DNA of 10,196 nt from Chloromonas sp. AAM2 (GCA_004335635.1 QAXH01002293.1:1-10196), one strand, 5' to 3'; counted from the first letter of the stretch, positions 1 to 7,003 are shown. The notes: generated by a model from the sequence alone, not told the origin. Translations and numbers: made by a program.

Positions 1-39
1 CCACACCCTGTGTGTATCCCCCACACCCCCTGTGTGTAC
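1..39 (-). repeat. Two imperfect 20-bp units at the start of intron 8
   Basis: Positions 1-20 and 21-40 are two versions of CCACACCC(C)(C)TGTGTGTAYCC. The second unit contains the exon 8 donor. The rest of intron 8 is outside the window. Confidence 0.6.
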
Positions 40-154
40 CTGTTGCCGAGGGGTCTTCCAGCCGTGCCACCACAGAGCCCCAAGGATCAATGACCAAAGA
101 GTGCCCGTAACTCTCACGCTTGTCATTGTGTCGCCCAGCCTGGGCAGCAGCAAC
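40..154 (-). CDS. NIT1: NIT1-like exon 8 (residues 222-259)
   Basis: The acceptor is CACTGCAG|GTT and the donor GCAACAG|GTACAC; the exon is 115 bases and ends in phase 1. It encodes VAAAQAGRHNDKRESYGHS, then LVIDPWGSVVARLEDPSAT. The next exon should start by completing a Gly codon and carry the C-terminal strand and helix; it is not in the window. Confidence 0.92.
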
Positions 155-3100
155 CTGCAGTGACAGTTGCCAGTTGCCAGTTGCGCTGACAAGGACATTT
201 GGCAGTTGCCAGTTGTGCTGGCAAGGACAGTTGGAAGTTGTGCTTCAACTCTGGCCTCTCGTCTCTTGCTAGGATTGTAAGGCTTTCAGTCAAGAACCCA
301 ACTCGTGCGTCACTCACCACCCGTCACCGTCACCCACCACCCGTCACCGTCACTCACCACCCACGCCTGGCACTCAATGGCCCTAGCTCGCAGCAGCACC
401 TCCCAATGGGCTGCACCTGTGTGGCGCCAAACCAGCAGCACATCTATAAGTAGGACACCAGCATCACATTTCTAATTAGGACAAGAACGAAAATTATGAA
501 AGCAAGTTAAAATTCCTCATACTTCATACGATGTGAATGCACAGAAGAGGCCATTCCAAGAGCAGTATGTCGTGCAGCAGCAACAGCAGTGGTGTTCGTA
601 TGTGACGTCAGGAAAGCCGTCAGAGGACACGGGACGGGTTGTGTACCGCCCTGACCTACCCTGAGCAAAACGAAGGAAGAGAGGCAGGAAGATAGGCAGT
701 ACCAGGCCCGAAGGCAGGGAGAGAGGCAGTACCGGCCCCGAAGGCAGGAAGGAAGGCAAGCAGCCACAGGCAAGGGGGAAGGGGAATTTGCCTTACCTGT
801 GACCTTGGTAAATGCCGATGGCACCGCTATGACCTGGGCCCCCATGTGCCATGTGAGGTGCTGGTAAAGCTCGGGGAAACGGACATCATAGCACGTGGTC
901 AGGCCGAGGCGACCCGCTGGCGTGTCACACGCTACAAGCTGCAACAACGTGTGACAACACGGGTTGCAAATTCCCTTGCCATGGAAAAGAGTGCATATAA
1001 ATGGCAGTCAACAGTTTTCAAGTTGAATCAACATAACAAGCCGAGGCTTTTCTGCCATCGTGCATGGAGAGAGGTTGCAGTACCAGCCAGCAAAGTGAAC
1101 AAACTGCAGAGTGGAATGGCTGCCAGGAGGAGCTTGAGGCTGCTGATGACGGCAGGAGGAAACAAAAACAAAATGAACAGATTGCTGTGCCTGACGGCCC
1201 TGTCAAGTCTACAAAGAGTGTTTGCCTTGATCACGCTTCACCAGCTGGCGAAAGGACTTTGAGTTGCCAGCCCAGTTGTCATCATAGCCGAATTCGCAAG
1301 GGCGGAGGAGAGAAAGCGTGTGGGTCAACAATAACCCTATGTGGGCACTGTGGTGCCTGGGAAGCGTGTACGTAGAAAGCGAAAGCACGGTCGAGAGTCA
1401 CGGGTAATGGTAGGCTCAACCACAAGCAAAACTGAATGATGCCCCCTCTCCCACCTTATCCCCGGGTGCAGTGGATCGGCTCTCCATGAGTACAGGTCCA
1501 CGGGGCACATCCACATCAAACAAATGCACCTTGCGGTACACACCAACCATTGAGCCCTGCGCACAAGGCATACACTTATATATAGTATGTAGTACATACT
1601 ACATCGTTTATCGTATATATATATATATGTGTGTGTGTATGTGTATATAAATATATCGTGTAGAGAGAGAGAGATTACATCAGGGGGCCCCACATGCACC
1701 GAGCGTGCAGTTACACATTGAGAGAACCACTGAGGCAAATCGAAACGAATGGAACATGGCACATGGTAGGCATGTGGTAGGCACATGAACACTTCACACT
1801 ATCATTATCACTTTTCATCCAGCAGCAACACGTGTGTATATGTGTGGCCTCACTTTCTCTCCACTGAATAAATATCAATGCATAACTCATTGTTCGGGAC
1901 ATGTCGGAATCAGCTGTGAAAACGTTTTAAAAGACTACGCTTAAAGTCCTACCCTAAACCTGGTTTTTTCATAACTGGGAATTCCAAAAAACGGCTTCAG
2001 CAGGGGTGGCAGACACCAAGCTTGTGAAGGTATTAGCCAGCAACCGTGTCTGCCCTTCCAGCACAAGCCCTGGCTGCCTTTTACAGGCCACCCCTGTAGT
2101 GTACTGCAACCCATGTGTTCTGCAAAAAGGTGCACAAAACCAGACCTGCGTAAAGTGCAACAAAACTGCAGTTGCCCAGATTTGTAACTTTGAGGGGGTT
2201 ACCGGACTCTGGAACACGGTGAACAGTACCTCCCACCTTGTCATCCATCACCACGTGTGTGTTGTATATGTGGCCGGGGTCCGGCCCGGTCTCCTGAAAG
2301 CCCCCCAGAGACAGCCACAGGCCTGTCCCCCTGCAGTGGTGAATGCAACCAAGCGAGCTTGGTGCTGGAGGTGTGGTAGCTACTCTTCCCAGCAGGAGAT
2401 GCCAAATTCCGGAGGTGATGCAAAGAGCAGGTCTGAACCAGTTGAAAGGAGTGGTTCGGATGGGCGGCAGATGAAGACTCTCCACTCTGACCTTGCCAGG
2501 TGTTGGTACTGGCGTAGTAGGGGCTCATACTCAGATATAGACAGTAAATATACCGTAACATCGCAAGAATCCGGTCAAAATGCAAAATAAGCCGAAAGTA
2601 TCAATTTCCGCCCATTTTCTACCCCAACGCAAAATCAGTCGAACCGCCAAAGGGCAGCCGTCAACCTTTGTCGAACCCCAAGTTGAGCCCGAAATAGTGG
2701 TCACAGCCAACAGAGTGCCGTTGCCCCCAATGCAGTCTGCCACGTAATGTCACTGCCAGCCATGGGGCAAACGGATTAGTACCAAGCATTCGACTCAATA
2801 AACTGAGCACAGCTCTTGCACTCAAGCCCTCCTTGTGGAATGATTCATCTGTCGCTGACTGGTTTCAAAACAGGGCAGAACGAACCCAGCGCCACTGCTG
2901 ATGCACGAGCACGCAGAATTATGGTGGCCTGAGGCTTACTCAAAAAGTAGCGTTGCAGGCGAGCCATTTTCGAGCTTCCACGCAAAAATTGGTTGGAACA
3001 GTCGCTCCAAAACCGAGAATTTCTACCGCCACGCAAGAATAGGTCGAGTTTCAGGATTACGGGCAATGTCTTTGGGCTAATTCTAGCGATGATACGGTGT

Positions 3101-4466
3101 ACCAATGTGAGTACCAGTCCAGGTTGGAAACGCAGACGATTCACAGATGAGTCCGCTCCCGCCGGTACATTTAGCAGTTCCCTCGTCTCAAACCCACCAA
3201 TAATGAAGTAAAAGTACACCCGACTCCCACCTGGCCAGGTGCTGGTACTGGGTCATGAGGGGTCCGTCCAGGGGCTGGGCAGCGGCTAGGGACTGCAAAT
3301 CAGGACCAACACGATGCAGTTGAACCATTACCATGTACCATTGTATGTATACACTGTACCTCCCAGCGTACTTCGTCACCCGATGGTCCAGAAACGTTAC
3401 ACAATAAGGAACAAGGCCAGGTTGATTTGTATTCCAAAGCATTAAGATTCACCATAGACTTGGGATGAGTACCGTCCCAACAGAAAGGTGAAGTACAGGT
3501 GGCTTTGTTGACTGTAGAGGGGCATTGGTTGCTTCCTCTACCATACGTGGTTGGTTGTCTGAGCTCGCCAGTGCATGGTTCCAAGCGATTGTTAGCGGTT
3601 TTCAGCATGTGTGGCTCTGATGAGCTTCATGGCTTTGCACTTGGGATTAGAGACAACGCATGCCCATTTTTTTCCTGTTGAATATATAGGTTACCGTACT
3701 TGTTGAATATATAGGTTACTGTACTTGACCTGTACTGCACCTCACACGTCACACCTCGGCTTGATTGAGCCCAATGAAGGAGAAACACTCGGGCAGAAAC
3801 AGCATCTTGGCACCACGTGCAGCAGCCTCCTGCACACATGCACACATGGAGAGAGGCACGCTTCTTTGCTGCTTATCTACGGCTTATCCACGGCTTGTCT
3901 ACGGCTTGTGCACTGCTCGTGTACCGCTTATCTACTGCTTATCTGCTGCTTATCTAAGGCTTACCTACGGCTTGTGTACTGCTTGTGTACTGCTTATCTA
4001 CGGCTTATCTAGGGGACGGTGGCAGTCAGAGGCAGGCTTGTTTAAAAGATCGGGCGCCATACACCAACACTACTACTACACAGCGGGCCATGCCGATCCT
4101 GATCGCAGACCTTCGCGCTCGAGGAGGTTGTCACTAATGGCCTCATGTTAAGTTCAGTCACGATGTACTGGAATGGTTGCGAACAACTTCCTGTGCATCT
4201 GAGGTAAATTAAAAGCAGGCAGCGTCAAAGAGCTGTCGTGTATGTGTAAAATGGATGTGAAAAATTAGAAAGAAAACCGTTTTCCATTTTTGTTTCAAGT
4301 GAGAAATGTTTGTTGATGGTGTGCACTGAAGGCCGACCTGAGCCAGCCGTGTGCACGTGGCCAGATTTTCCTGTTGATCCCCCATAGCGGTCATCTGAGC
4401 CACAGCAATGCATGTAGTCATGGCGCGTGCTGAGCTGTCTGTCTCAGCAGCAGCTGTTGTCGCCAT
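40..4466 (-). CDS. NIT1: NIT1-like deaminated glutathione amidase (nitrilase superfamily), 8 exons, 3' end outside the window
   Basis: Exons on the minus strand: 4466-4338, 3829-3755, 3292-3231, 2330-2237, 1556-1455, 938-797, 416-358 and 154-40. All internal introns are GT-AG. The joined frame runs 259 codons plus one base with no stop. Seen: AVAQMTAMGD near the N-terminus; LPECFSFIG with catalytic Glu57; GLWLSLGGFQE; YRKVHLFDVDVP with Lys129; TTCYDVRFPELY with nucleophile Cys170; TGAAHWEVLLRARAIE; and AAAQAGRHNDKRESYGHS. The Glu-Lys-Cys triad is therefore complete. Family knowledge: NIT1 enzymes hydrolyse deaminated glutathione, a transaminase side product, to 2-oxoglutarate and Cys-Gly, in cytosol, mitochondria or plastids. 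The segment after the Lys motif (ESRSTAPG) is closer to NIT1 than to NIT2 omega-amidase. The ATG at 4466 sits in a good context (TCCATGGCG). An ATG at 4421 (residue 16) is the alternative. About 20-30 C-terminal residues are missing. The gene looks intact. Confidence 0.93.
155..357 (-). other. Intron 7 of the NIT1-like gene
   Basis: A 203-base GT-AG intron. It holds two tandem families, annotated separately at 171-229 and 311-360, and no other recognisable feature. Confidence 0.85.
171..229. repeat. Two 27-bp direct repeats
   Basis: Copies at 171-197 and 203-229 differ at two positions. The unit is CAGTTGCCAGTTG(C/T)GCTG(A/G)CAAGGACA and itself contains a duplicated CAGTTGC. It lies in intron 7 close to the exon 8 acceptor. 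Confidence 0.85.
311..360. repeat. 20-bp tandem repeat (2.5 units) spanning a splice donor
   Basis: Units at 311-330 and 331-350 and a half unit at 351-360 follow CACTCACCACCCGTCACCGT. The half unit contains the exon 7 donor. Read on the minus strand, each unit carries GTGGTGRGTG, a donor-like sequence. Confidence 0.85.
358..416 (-). CDS. NIT1: NIT1-like exon 7 (residues 202-221)
   Basis: The acceptor is CACACAG|GT and the donor GTG|GTGAGT; the exon is 59 bases. The first two bases complete Gly202. It encodes AAHWEVLLRARAIECQAWV, the highly conserved 'HWE-LLRARAIE' helix. The donor lies inside a 20-bp tandem array, so equivalent donors recur 20 and 40 bases downstream. Confidence 0.9.
417..796 (-). 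other. Intron 6 of the NIT1-like gene
   Basis: A 380-base intron with donor GTAAGG and acceptor CCACACAG. It contains the purine-rich 30-bp duplication at 691-750. An open frame running on from exon 6 into this intron is not conserved and is read as intron. Confidence 0.85.
691..750. repeat. 30-bp tandem duplication, purine-rich
   Basis: Copies at 691-720 and 721-750 share GAKAGGCAGTACC, then CCCGAAGGCAGG, with four mismatches. A further partial copy precedes at about 676-690. It lies within intron 6. Confidence 0.8.
797..938 (-). CDS. NIT1: NIT1-like exon 6 (residues 155-202, catalytic Cys)
   Basis: The acceptor is GTTGTTGCAG|CTT and the donor GTCACAG|GTAAGG; the exon is 142 bases and ends in phase 1. 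It encodes LVACDTPAGRLGL, then TTCYDVRFPELYQHL with the nucleophilic Cys, then GAQVIAVPSAFTKVT. A 10-bp inverted repeat lies in the two flanking introns (see findings). Confidence 0.94.
939..1454 (-). other. Intron 5 of the NIT1-like gene
   Basis: A 516-base intron with donor GTGGGA and acceptor TTGCAG. Open frames on both strands here show no family features. The only structure noted is the arm at 966-975, complementary to 782-791 in intron 6. Confidence 0.85.
1455..1556 (-). CDS. NIT1: NIT1-like exon 5 (residues 121-154, catalytic Lys)
   Basis: The acceptor is TGTGCGCAG|GGC and the donor GATAAG|GTGGGA; there are 34 codons, phase 0 at both ends. It encodes GSMVGVYRKVHLFDVDVP, then RGPVLMESRSTAPGDK. 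The Lys of YRKVH is the triad lysine. The overlapping open frame on this strand is offset and hides the exon. Confidence 0.92.
1584..1600. repeat. Perfect 8-bp palindrome with a one-base centre
   Basis: AGTATGTA, G, TACATACT. It lies just upstream of the exon 5 acceptor on the minus strand, in the zone where a branch site is expected. With a one-base centre it would more likely be a DNA palindrome than an RNA hairpin. Confidence 0.6.
1613..1673. repeat. Compound microsatellite (TA)n (GT)n (TA)n (GA)n
   Basis: Alternating TA, then TG, then TATA, and finally an AGAGAGAGAGAG tract. This is simple sequence in intron 4. The frame through it is a low-complexity Tyr/Ile/Thr string and not a gene. 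Confidence 0.9.
2237..2330 (-). CDS. NIT1: NIT1-like exon 4 (residues 89-120)
   Basis: The acceptor is CACTGCAG|G and the donor GACAAG|GTGGGA; the exon is 94 bases. The first base completes Arg89. It encodes GTGLWLSLGGFQE, a variable TGPDPGH turn, and IYNTHVVMDDK, the conserved 'NTHV' strand that precedes the Lys motif. Confidence 0.9.
2331..3230 (-). other. Intron 3 of the NIT1-like gene
   Basis: A 900-base intron, the longest of the gene, with donor CAG|GTGGGA and acceptor CTGCAG. It holds three copies of a degenerate ACGCAA(A/G)AAT motif near 2617-2645, 2970-2998 and 3024-3052. No coding sequence was recognised on either strand. Confidence 0.85.
2617..3052. repeat. Three spaced copies of a ~26-bp motif in intron 3
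   Basis: TCTACCCCAACGCAAAATCA (from about 2618) and TCTACCGCCACGCAAGAATA (from about 3026) are clear relatives, each followed by GTCGA. A third, weaker copy (TTCCACGCAAAAATTGGTTG, near 2976) lies 50 bases before the second. Origin unknown. Confidence 0.5.
3231..3292 (-). CDS. NIT1: NIT1-like exon 3 (residues 69-89)
   Basis: The acceptor is GATTTGCAG|TCC and the donor GCCAG|GTGGGA; the exon is 62 bases and ends in phase 2. It encodes SLAAAQPLDGPLMTQYQHLA plus the first two bases of an Arg codon. This corresponds to the 'EPLDGP...LA' stretch that follows the Glu motif in NIT1 proteins. Confidence 0.88.
3293..3754 (-). other. Intron 2 of the NIT1-like gene
   Basis: A 462-base intron with donor GAG|GTGTGA and acceptor TTTGCAG. 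It contains the 25-bp duplication at 3676-3725 close to the donor; otherwise no recognisable feature. Confidence 0.85.
3676..3725. repeat. 25-bp perfect-register tandem duplication
   Basis: 3676-3700 and 3701-3725 are TGTTGAATATATAGGTTAC followed by (C/T) GTACT differences amounting to a single mismatch. The near identity suggests a recent duplication inside intron 2. Confidence 0.9.
3755..3829 (-). CDS. NIT1: NIT1-like exon 2 (residues 44-68, catalytic Glu)
   Basis: The acceptor is GTGTGCAG|GAG and the donor GAG|GTGTGA. The 25 codons are phase 0 at both ends. They encode EAAARGAKMLFLPECFSFIG and then LNQAE. The Glu of LPEC is the general-base residue of the nitrilase triad. Confidence 0.9.
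3830..4337 (-). other. Intron 1 of the NIT1-like gene
   Basis: A 508-base intron with donor CAG|GTCGGC and acceptor GTGTGCAG. Its 3' part is an 11-bp minisatellite (3871-4013). The rest shows no coding or RNA feature. Confidence 0.85.
3871..4013. repeat. 11-bp minisatellite, 13 units
   Basis: Thirteen consecutive 11-base units of consensus GCTTATCTACG, with the variants GCTTGTGTACT and GCTCGTGTACC. The period is exact throughout. Seven units (1, 2, 6, 7, 8, 12, 13) keep CTTATC, which reads GATAAG on the NIT1 sense strand. Long open frames across it are products of the repeat. Confidence 0.95.
4338..4466 (-). CDS. NIT1: NIT1-like exon 1 (residues 1-43)
   Basis: Encodes the short leader MATTAAAETDSSARA, then the first conserved strand MTTCIAVAQMTAMGD and a helix ending RLAQ. 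The donor is CAG|GTCGGC, phase 0. The leader is small, Ala/Ser/Thr-rich and has a single Arg, so any organelle-targeting role is uncertain. A second ATG at 4421-4419 in context GCCATGAC could serve as the start with only the conserved core translated. Confidence 0.85.
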
Positions 4467-4942
4467 GGATTGAAGTTGGAAGCCGTGTGTCCTGTGCTGA
4501 GGTGATGACGGTTGGATGCCGTTTTTCCTGTGCTGAAGCTGAGGGGTACGGGAGGAGGGAGGTGGGTGTTGTTTACTGGGGAAGCTAGTTTGGAAACCTC
4601 TGCTTGTGTAACCTTGCCAGAGGCTAGTAGATGTGGAAGTAGCAGCGGTGGTGGATTGGTGGGTGGTGGAGCGATGGTGGGATGGGACGTGCTGTGGCTG
4701 CATGCAAGTGAAGGGCGCGGAGGTAGGGTAAAGTGGCTGTATGAGGCAATGCACGTGCTGAATGCAACAGACAGGCTTGTTGTCTGGTGGTGTGGCATAC
4801 CTGGGCTGAGGGCCTGCCAGCAAGAACAGGAACTCTCCCAGTGCAGGGTGCTGCAGGAGAGTTGGTAAGATACCTGGTTGAGGCACACCGAAGATGGGCA
4901 GATGCAATGTCTGACGGAAAGATCCTGGTGTGGGCCTGATGT
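4467..4942. promoter_or_regulatory. Shared upstream region between the NIT1-like start and the plus-strand ORF
   Basis: A 476-base interval between an ATG on the minus strand (4466) and one on the plus strand (4943), so any promoters here would be divergent. No TATA box or defined motif stands out. The minus-strand frame that continues into NIT1 is open up to an ATG at 4967 (167 extra codons, rich in P, S, T, H and Q). The interval could therefore be 5' UTR, promoter or an N-terminal extension. It contains a 36-bp tandem duplication at 4475-4546. Confidence 0.4.
4475..4546. repeat. 36-bp imperfect tandem duplication
   Basis: 4475-4510 and 4511-4546 both begin GTTGGA and share CCTGTGCTGA. The length is a multiple of three, so in the minus-strand frame leading into NIT1 it yields two related 12-residue segments (QHR..G.Q...). 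Confidence 0.8.
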
Positions 4943-5803
4943 ATGAGCATTCGCTGTAAGAAGGCATGCATGGCCACTAAACTGACTGCCTGCCCCTGCA
5001 GGCCATGGCCATCAGCAGCAGGGGAGTGGCCATCAACGCTTGCGGTTATGGAAACCCTAGTAACTGCCACACTGCCACACTGCTCCATTTCCACCCCGAG
5101 CCACAAGTTCGCATATCTGCGCGCACACGAAATGCAGCAACAGTTGATTGTGGTGGCAAGAAATGCTGCTGCTGGCAGGCAGCAGCCCCAGCTCTTGCAA
5201 CAGGCTTTCGCGCGAGCATGGCAGCCCGATTGGTGCAGCGGGCATCTCAATCTCAGCTGTGACTATGAATCCTCTGCATCACTGCGCTCCAACCTCGCAA
5301 CTACCTCGTGCGCTGTATCGCCTGCTCAGCTCTGGCAAGGACAGTGGCTCTCGCCAGCTATGGCCGACGCTTTGAGCCAGATCGCAAACCAACGGCACAC
5401 CATGCCAAGGGGCTCAACCTCTCAGCCCACCATGCCACCCTCTGTAGCTGCTGGGCAATCAGCCACGTCTGCCGCAGCCCATGCATCACTGGATTCACGG
5501 CTCTTCACACAGCTCATGCAGCTCATCCAAGGTACTACACAGCAGCACGGCCAGTCCCAGCCCGCTGCCTCCATGCAATCCATCATCCCAGTATCTATGC
5601 AGTCACCACAGGTCAGCACGCCTGCCATGGAAGCACCCGCCATGCCATCAGCTCCAGTTGACAGAATACTTCCAGAAACCGATGGCCCTTGGCAGCCAGC
5701 GTTGCAGTGCTCCAGAGGAAACACATACCAGCCCAGCAAACGCAAGCGAGTAAACAAGCATGGGCTTGAGAAGAGGTGGGCATCAGAGAAGGACACCTTG
5801 TAG
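4943..5803 (+). CDS. Hypothetical Q/S/A-rich ORF, probably the head of a decayed element
   Basis: A 286-codon open frame starting at an ATG with an in-frame TGA two codons upstream. Composition is biased to Gln, Ser, Ala, Met and Pro from about residue 60 to 245, with runs such as QLMQLIQGTTQQHGQSQPAA. The end is basic and looks more structured: residues about 265-286 hold PSKRKRVNKHGLEKRWASEK, a plausible nuclear-localisation or DNA-binding tail. After the TAG the same frame continues with EFLRYLSRARPWAENNTW, which reads like the continuation of the same helix. The stop may therefore be a disabling mutation. I do not recognise the family. Low-complexity sequence in a GC-balanced genome can also be open by chance. 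Confidence 0.35.
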   Translation: MSIRCKKACMATKLTACPCRPWPSAAGEWPSTLAVMETLVTATLPHCSISTPSHKFAYLRAHEMQQQLIVVARNAAAGRQQPQLLQQAFARAWQPDWCSGHLNLSCDYESSASLRSNLATTSCAVSPAQLWQGQWLSPAMADALSQIANQRHTMPRGSTSQPTMPPSVAAGQSATSAAAHASLDSRLFTQLMQLIQGTTQQHGQSQPAASMQSIIPVSMQSPQVSTPAMEAPAMPSAPVDRILPETDGPWQPALQCSRGNTYQPSKRKRVNKHGLEKRWASEKDTL

Positions 5804-6241
5804 GAGTTCTTGCGTTATCTGTCGCGTGCACGTCCTTGGGCAGAGAATAATACCTGGTAGGCATGCATCACATTATAATTCTAGAATAACAGAATGCTGC
5901 TTGACGTCCTTGGATTTGCACGTGGGCAAAATCATGATGTCTGGGCAGGGCGCATGCTTAATAGCAGCGAGCTGGCAGCAATACATACAGTGGGTCTTAA
6001 GGTGCATGGCTGCACATGTGACATTGGACAAGCCATGCATGTGGCATGCGACTAAGCGTGTACTGCTCTTTAGGGACTACTGTGCTCGCAAAGGCATGCA
6101 TGCTGCCTTTGCCATGTGTGCAGGTTAGACACAGTCCTGGGGCGGTTGACCCTGCTTAACCGCATCAAGAAGGGTCGTTGGCGGTTGACAGTGGACCAGG
6201 TGGTAGGGCGGGTGGTGCCAGATACTCCGAAGCTACGATGA
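5804..6241 (+). pseudogene. Collinear relic continuing the 4943 ORF, with in-frame stops
   Basis: Exactly in frame with the ORF at 4943, three protein-like blocks are separated by stops. Block one is EFLRYLSRARPWAENNTW (5804-5857). Block two is 53 codons from MLLDVLGFARGQNHDVWAGR (5894-6052). Block three runs from 6125 to 6238 and includes LDTVLGRLTLLNRIKKGRWR and VVGRVVPDTPKLR. Stops occur at 5801, 5858, 5876, 5882, 6053, 6071 and 6239. A +1 shift at 6238 opens DERHVGTLAVACAARATDAR and on to 6440. The helix-W-helix layout of the first two blocks is compatible with the core-binding domain of a tyrosine recombinase, but this is only a resemblance. Spliced-out segments, rather than decay, are the alternative. 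Confidence 0.35.
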
Positions 6242-6700
6242 GAGGCACGTGGGGACACTTGCTGTTGCATGTGCAGCACGTGCTACTGATGCACGTGCTA
6301 CGCCTGCTCATGCACGTGCGGCAGGGGCTGACGCAGGCTGTCCACATGATAGCATGTGGTCACATGGCCCCATCATGGCCATCAGACGGATTTGTACACA
6401 AACACTGGACCTGTGTGGGATTTGCCCTAGGATTGTGTAGGGCGCAACATTTGACTAGCAAGAGACTGGCTTGTTTCTGAACAGGTGGCAGGCTGCAAGT
6501 GCATGGAACTAAGTTTGTTTTGGTGTGCATGCTCAAGGTTCTTAGATGGATTCGCTATCATGTCTGTGCAACCCTGCACAAGGCGCATTGCTGCCTTGGG
6601 AGGAGTGATGAGCAGACCCCAGAGTGCGAGGACCCCAGCATACGTGAACTAGGCACAGACCTGTCTGGGTTCACTGGGCAAGGAGATCTGTAAACCAGGC
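6242..6700 (+). other. Probable tail of the relic; no intact gene
   Basis: Open frames at 6249-6440 (Ala/Arg-rich with repeated ARAT/ARAA) and 6499-6693 match no family I know. Four CACGTG cores occur between 6246 and 6318, three of them as GCACGTGC or a close variant. A TGTAA, the usual chlorophyte polyadenylation signal, lies at 6689-6693 at the end of the second frame. Nothing else is supported here. Confidence 0.25.
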
Positions 6701-6794
6701 TGGCACGGTTGTCCGTGCTGCCTGTGAAAAGTTGCTCCAGAAAGTTCTCCTTGTGAATACAGACGCCAAACCGTCTGAGCCAGCCCAGTTCAGC

Positions 6795-6842
6795 AGCAGG
6801 GGCCAGGCTCAGCAGGGGCCAGACTCAGCAGGGGCCAGGCTA
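6795..6842. repeat. 16-bp tandem repeat, 3 units
   Basis: AGCAGGGGCCAGGCTC three times (6795-6810, 6811-6826, 6827-6842), with one substitution in unit two and one in unit three. Confidence 0.9.
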
Positions 6843-7003
6843 GCATGCCTCTAAGTTAATTAGTGTTGTCGGTGAGTAAAAAAAAGGTTGAAAGGACTCA
6901 TCAAGGTTACATCATTGGACAAGGGCCGACCGCTTGCCTCTTGACTGCTTTCCCCGTGCTGCATTGGCTGTACACTTTTGTATCCTGGTCACTGTACAAT
7001 CAT

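Larger units (their letters stand above)
1557..2236 (-). other. Intron 4 of the NIT1-like gene
   Basis: A 680-base intron with donor GTGGGA and acceptor GCGCAG. It contains an AT/GT/GA microsatellite block at 1613-1673 and a short palindrome at 1584-1600, 28-44 bases before the exon 5 acceptor. Nothing coding was supported. Confidence 0.85.

Noticed and set aside
507..947. 146-codon minus-strand ORF read as one protein
   Set aside because: Only its first part (938-797) is conserved nitrilase sequence; it begins at TTG within a splice acceptor, and after GTAAGG it runs into a purine-rich repeat, so it is exon 6 plus intron.
1287..1306. GAATTCGCAAGGGCG resembling a cloning-vector junction
   Set aside because: It does not match the common GAATTCGCCCTT vector flank and sits inside a normal intron; coincidence.
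1337..1792. 151-codon minus-strand ORF
   Set aside because: It runs through the AT/GT microsatellite and reads exon 5 out of frame; the conserved YRKVHLFD motif is in the other frame.
2006..2590. 194-codon plus-strand ORF
   Set aside because: It is antisense to NIT1-like exon 4 and its introns; no family features, and the minus strand explains the region.
3871..4013. Possible CRISPR-like array
   Set aside because: Units are contiguous 11-mers without spacers; it is a minisatellite in an intron.
3725..4151. Two plus-strand ORFs with Leu/Tyr/Cys repeats resembling a membrane protein
   Set aside because: They are generated by the 11-bp minisatellite; a non-multiple-of-three unit keeps several frames open and gives a false hydrophobic repeat.
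4624..5250. 208-codon minus-strand ORF
   Set aside because: Overlaps the NIT1 upstream frame and the plus-strand ORF; Ala/His/Cys-rich with no motif; treated as a shadow.
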